DNA from: Azospirillum sp.
GTDB taxonomy: Bacteria; Pseudomonadota; Alphaproteobacteria; Azospirillales; Azospirillaceae
Length of the DNA stretch: 64,000 nt
Assembly (NCBI GenBank): GCA_016124535.1
Contig: WGNK01000005.1
Location: 1-64,000 of the forward strand
Direction: 5' to 3'
Below the pieces are notes generated by a model. The model was not told the DNA's origin, did no database searches, and worked only from the letters and a program-made list of their open reading frames with translations. The translations under genes and the position numbers were made by a program. Each line of letters begins with the position of its first letter. Positions within the stretch are counted from its first letter, which is position 1. Of the stretch, positions 62,644-64,000 are shown piece by piece.

Positions 62644-63582
62644 ATGAGGCTTCTCGTCACGGGCGCCTGCGGCTACAAGGGCTCGGTGCTGGTGCCCAAG
62701 TTGCTTGCCCTCGGGCATCAGGTGGTTGCCTTCGACATCCAATGGTTCGGAAATTTCCTGACCCCCCAAGCGGGTCTCACCGTCGTGAGGGGCGATGTCC
62801 GTGAGGTCGAGACGATCGACCTGCGGGGTGTCGACGCGATCATCCACCTGGCCTCGGTTGCCAACGACCCGTGCGGCGATCTCGACCCCAAGGTCACATG
62901 GGAAATCAGTGCGCTGGCGACCATGCGACTTGCCGACAAGGCGGTGCGCCAGGGCGTGCGGCGCTTCATTTACGCCTCGTCGGGCAGCGTCTACGGCGTA
63001 AAATCCGAACTACAGGTCACCGAGGAGCTCGAACTCGCGCCGATCACCGAATACAACAAGACCAAGATGGTCGCCGAGCGCGTGCTGCTCAGCTATGCCT
63101 CGGAACTCGCGGTCCAGATCGTCCGGCCGGCCACGGTGTGCGGGCTCAGTCCGCGGATGCGCCTCGACGTTTCGGTCAATATGCTGACGATGCAGGCCCT
63201 GACCAACGGCCGGATCACCGTGTTCGGCGGCGACCAGGTGCGGCCGAACATTCATATCGACGACATCACCGACCTCTACCTCTACCTGCTCGAACACGAA
63301 GACATCGTCGGGGTCTTCAACGCCGGGTTTGAAAATCTTTCGATCGGCGACATCGCGGAGCGGGTCGCGCGCGTCGTGCCTTCCGAGATTGTGGTAACCC
63401 CATCGAACGATCCCCGGTCGTATCGGGTGAATTCGGACCGGCTGCTGGCGACCGGCTTCCGGCCGCGCAAGACCGTGGACGATGCAATCGGCGAGATCGT
63501 CGCCGCCGTCCGGAGCGGAGCGCTGAAGCAGGACGACCGTTGGTATAATCTGCGCTGGATGCAAAAGGGGATGGCGCGATGA
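62644..63582 (+). CDS. NAD-dependent sugar epimerase/dehydratase (extended SDR)
   Basis: A 312-residue extended SDR. TGACGYKGSVLVPKLL (6-21) is the NAD-binding GxxGxxG, IIHLASVANDP and ASSGSVYGV carry the catalytic Ser/Thr region, and YNKTK is the YxxxK motif. Asn-rich NIHIDDITDLYLYLLEH is typical of nucleotide-sugar epimerases. It acts on an NDP-sugar to invert or dehydrate. The stop overlaps the following isomerase start (ATGA). Confidence 0.9.
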   Translation: MRLLVTGACGYKGSVLVPKLLALGHQVVAFDIQWFGNFLTPQAGLTVVRGDVREVETIDLRGVDAIIHLASVANDPCGDLDPKVTWEISALATMRLADKAVRQGVRRFIYASSGSVYGVKSELQVTEELELAPITEYNKTKMVAERVLLSYASELAVQIVRPATVCGLSPRMRLDVSVNMLTMQALTNGRITVFGGDQVRPNIHIDDITDLYLYLLEHEDIVGVFNAGFENLSIGDIAERVARVVPSEIVVTPSNDPRSYRVNSDRLLATGFRPRKTVDDAIGEIVAAVRSGALKQDDRWYNLRWMQKGMAR

Positions 63583-64000
63583 CCCAGGATGTCGACGCCA
63601 TGGTGGCGGAGTTCGGCGGCTATTCGGCGCGCCTGAGCGACACACTTGCGGGCGCCGACCTGTCCGGGATCGCCCTGCTCGGCCGTGCCATGCGAGAATG
63701 CTGGCGTCTCGGCCGCAGCCTTTATCTGTGCGGCAATGGCGGCAGCGCCGGCAACGCCGTCCATCTCGCCAACGACCTGGTCTACGGCATCGCCGAGGGC
63801 AATGGCCCCGGCCTGCGCGCCCATGCGCTGCCGGCCAATATTGCCGTCGTGACCTGCCTGGCCAACGACATCGAGTATTCGGAAATCTTCGCCGCCCAGC
63901 TGACGGTTTTCGCCCGGCCCGGCGATCTTCTGCTTGCCCTGTCGGGCAGCGGCAATTCGCCCAATATCCTGCGCGCGATCGAAACGGCGAAAGACCTTGG
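63579..64000 (+). CDS. SIS-domain phosphosugar isomerase, GmhA-like (3' end outside window)
   Basis: The first 140 residues of a SIS-domain protein. LCGNGGSAGNAVHLANDLVY (about 50-69) is the GNGGSA signature of sedoheptulose-7-phosphate isomerase, and LLLALSGSGNSPNILRAIE (about 118-136) the second phosphate loop. GmhA makes D-glycero-D-manno-heptose 7-phosphate from sedoheptulose 7-phosphate. With the HldE-like and HddC-like genes it gives the logic of a nucleotide-heptose pathway. The gene runs past the window edge. Confidence 0.88.
   Translation, partial: MTQDVDAMVAEFGGYSARLSDTLAGADLSGIALLGRAMRECWRLGRSLYLCGNGGSAGNAVHLANDLVYGIAEGNGPGLRAHALPANIAVVTCLANDIEYSEIFAAQLTVFARPGDLLLALSGSGNSPNILRAIETAKDL

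Overview
The window is about 68% G+C DNA whose gene content points to an alphaproteobacterium, probably in the Rhodospirillales. Supporting signs are the hflK-hflC-DUF2065-degP cluster, a fused malic enzyme/phosphotransacetylase-like MaeB, PleC/FixL-like sensor kinases, TRAP transport with an FCD-type GntR regulator, and molybdenum/nitrogenase accessory genes (modD, nifX-like, nifO-like, modE). The species cannot be named from sequence reading alone. No tRNA, rRNA or CRISPR array was recognised.

Layout. 1-1.6 kb: the end of an FG-GAP surface protein, an AT-rich coding relic and an IS1031-like insertion sequence. 1.7-12.3 kb: a tightly overlapping five-gene operon (DUF4132, MoxR-type AAA+ ATPase, DUF5682, VWA, SWIM zinc finger) matching E. 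coli yehI/yehL/yehM/yehP/yehQ; it is the most system-like unit here and its function is unknown. 12.7-15.6 kb: a three-gene cassette of a cytidylyltransferase-fold enzyme, a URO-D-like enzyme and a LicD-like nucleotidyltransferase. 16-31 kb: housekeeping genes (DMT transporter, glucokinase, Mrp, HflKC, DegP, MaeB, thioesterase, periplasmic carbonic anhydrase, pirin, esterase) with a candidate small RNA at about 18.5 kb and competing hairpins before degP.

31.6-36.8 kb: a PAS histidine kinase, the relic of a decayed hybrid kinase, a REC-PAS-kinase whose PAS carries the FixL haem residues, and a MarR regulator. 36.9-40.1 kb: a molybdenum island with two ModE-type palindromes (Mo-boxes), one before the nifX-like gene and one between nifO-like and modE. 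40.1-46 kb: a class III cyclase, a TRAP transporter operon with its regulator, and a DODA-type dioxygenase. 46-47.6 kb: a graveyard holding a frameshifted gene with Cas10-like motifs and the 5' ends of two different transposase genes.

47.6-64 kb: cell-surface glycan genes. One block holds asparagine synthetase, a Wzy-like membrane protein, two GT4 glycosyltransferases (one truncated), a flippase-like protein, two small membrane proteins and a GT2. The next holds two SDRs, a B12-type radical SAM protein, a sugar-1-phosphate nucleotidyltransferase, an HldE-like bifunctional enzyme with inverted domain order, a sugar epimerase and a GmhA-like isomerase cut by the window end. The second block reads as a pathway to a nucleotide-activated, possibly heptose-derived, sugar.
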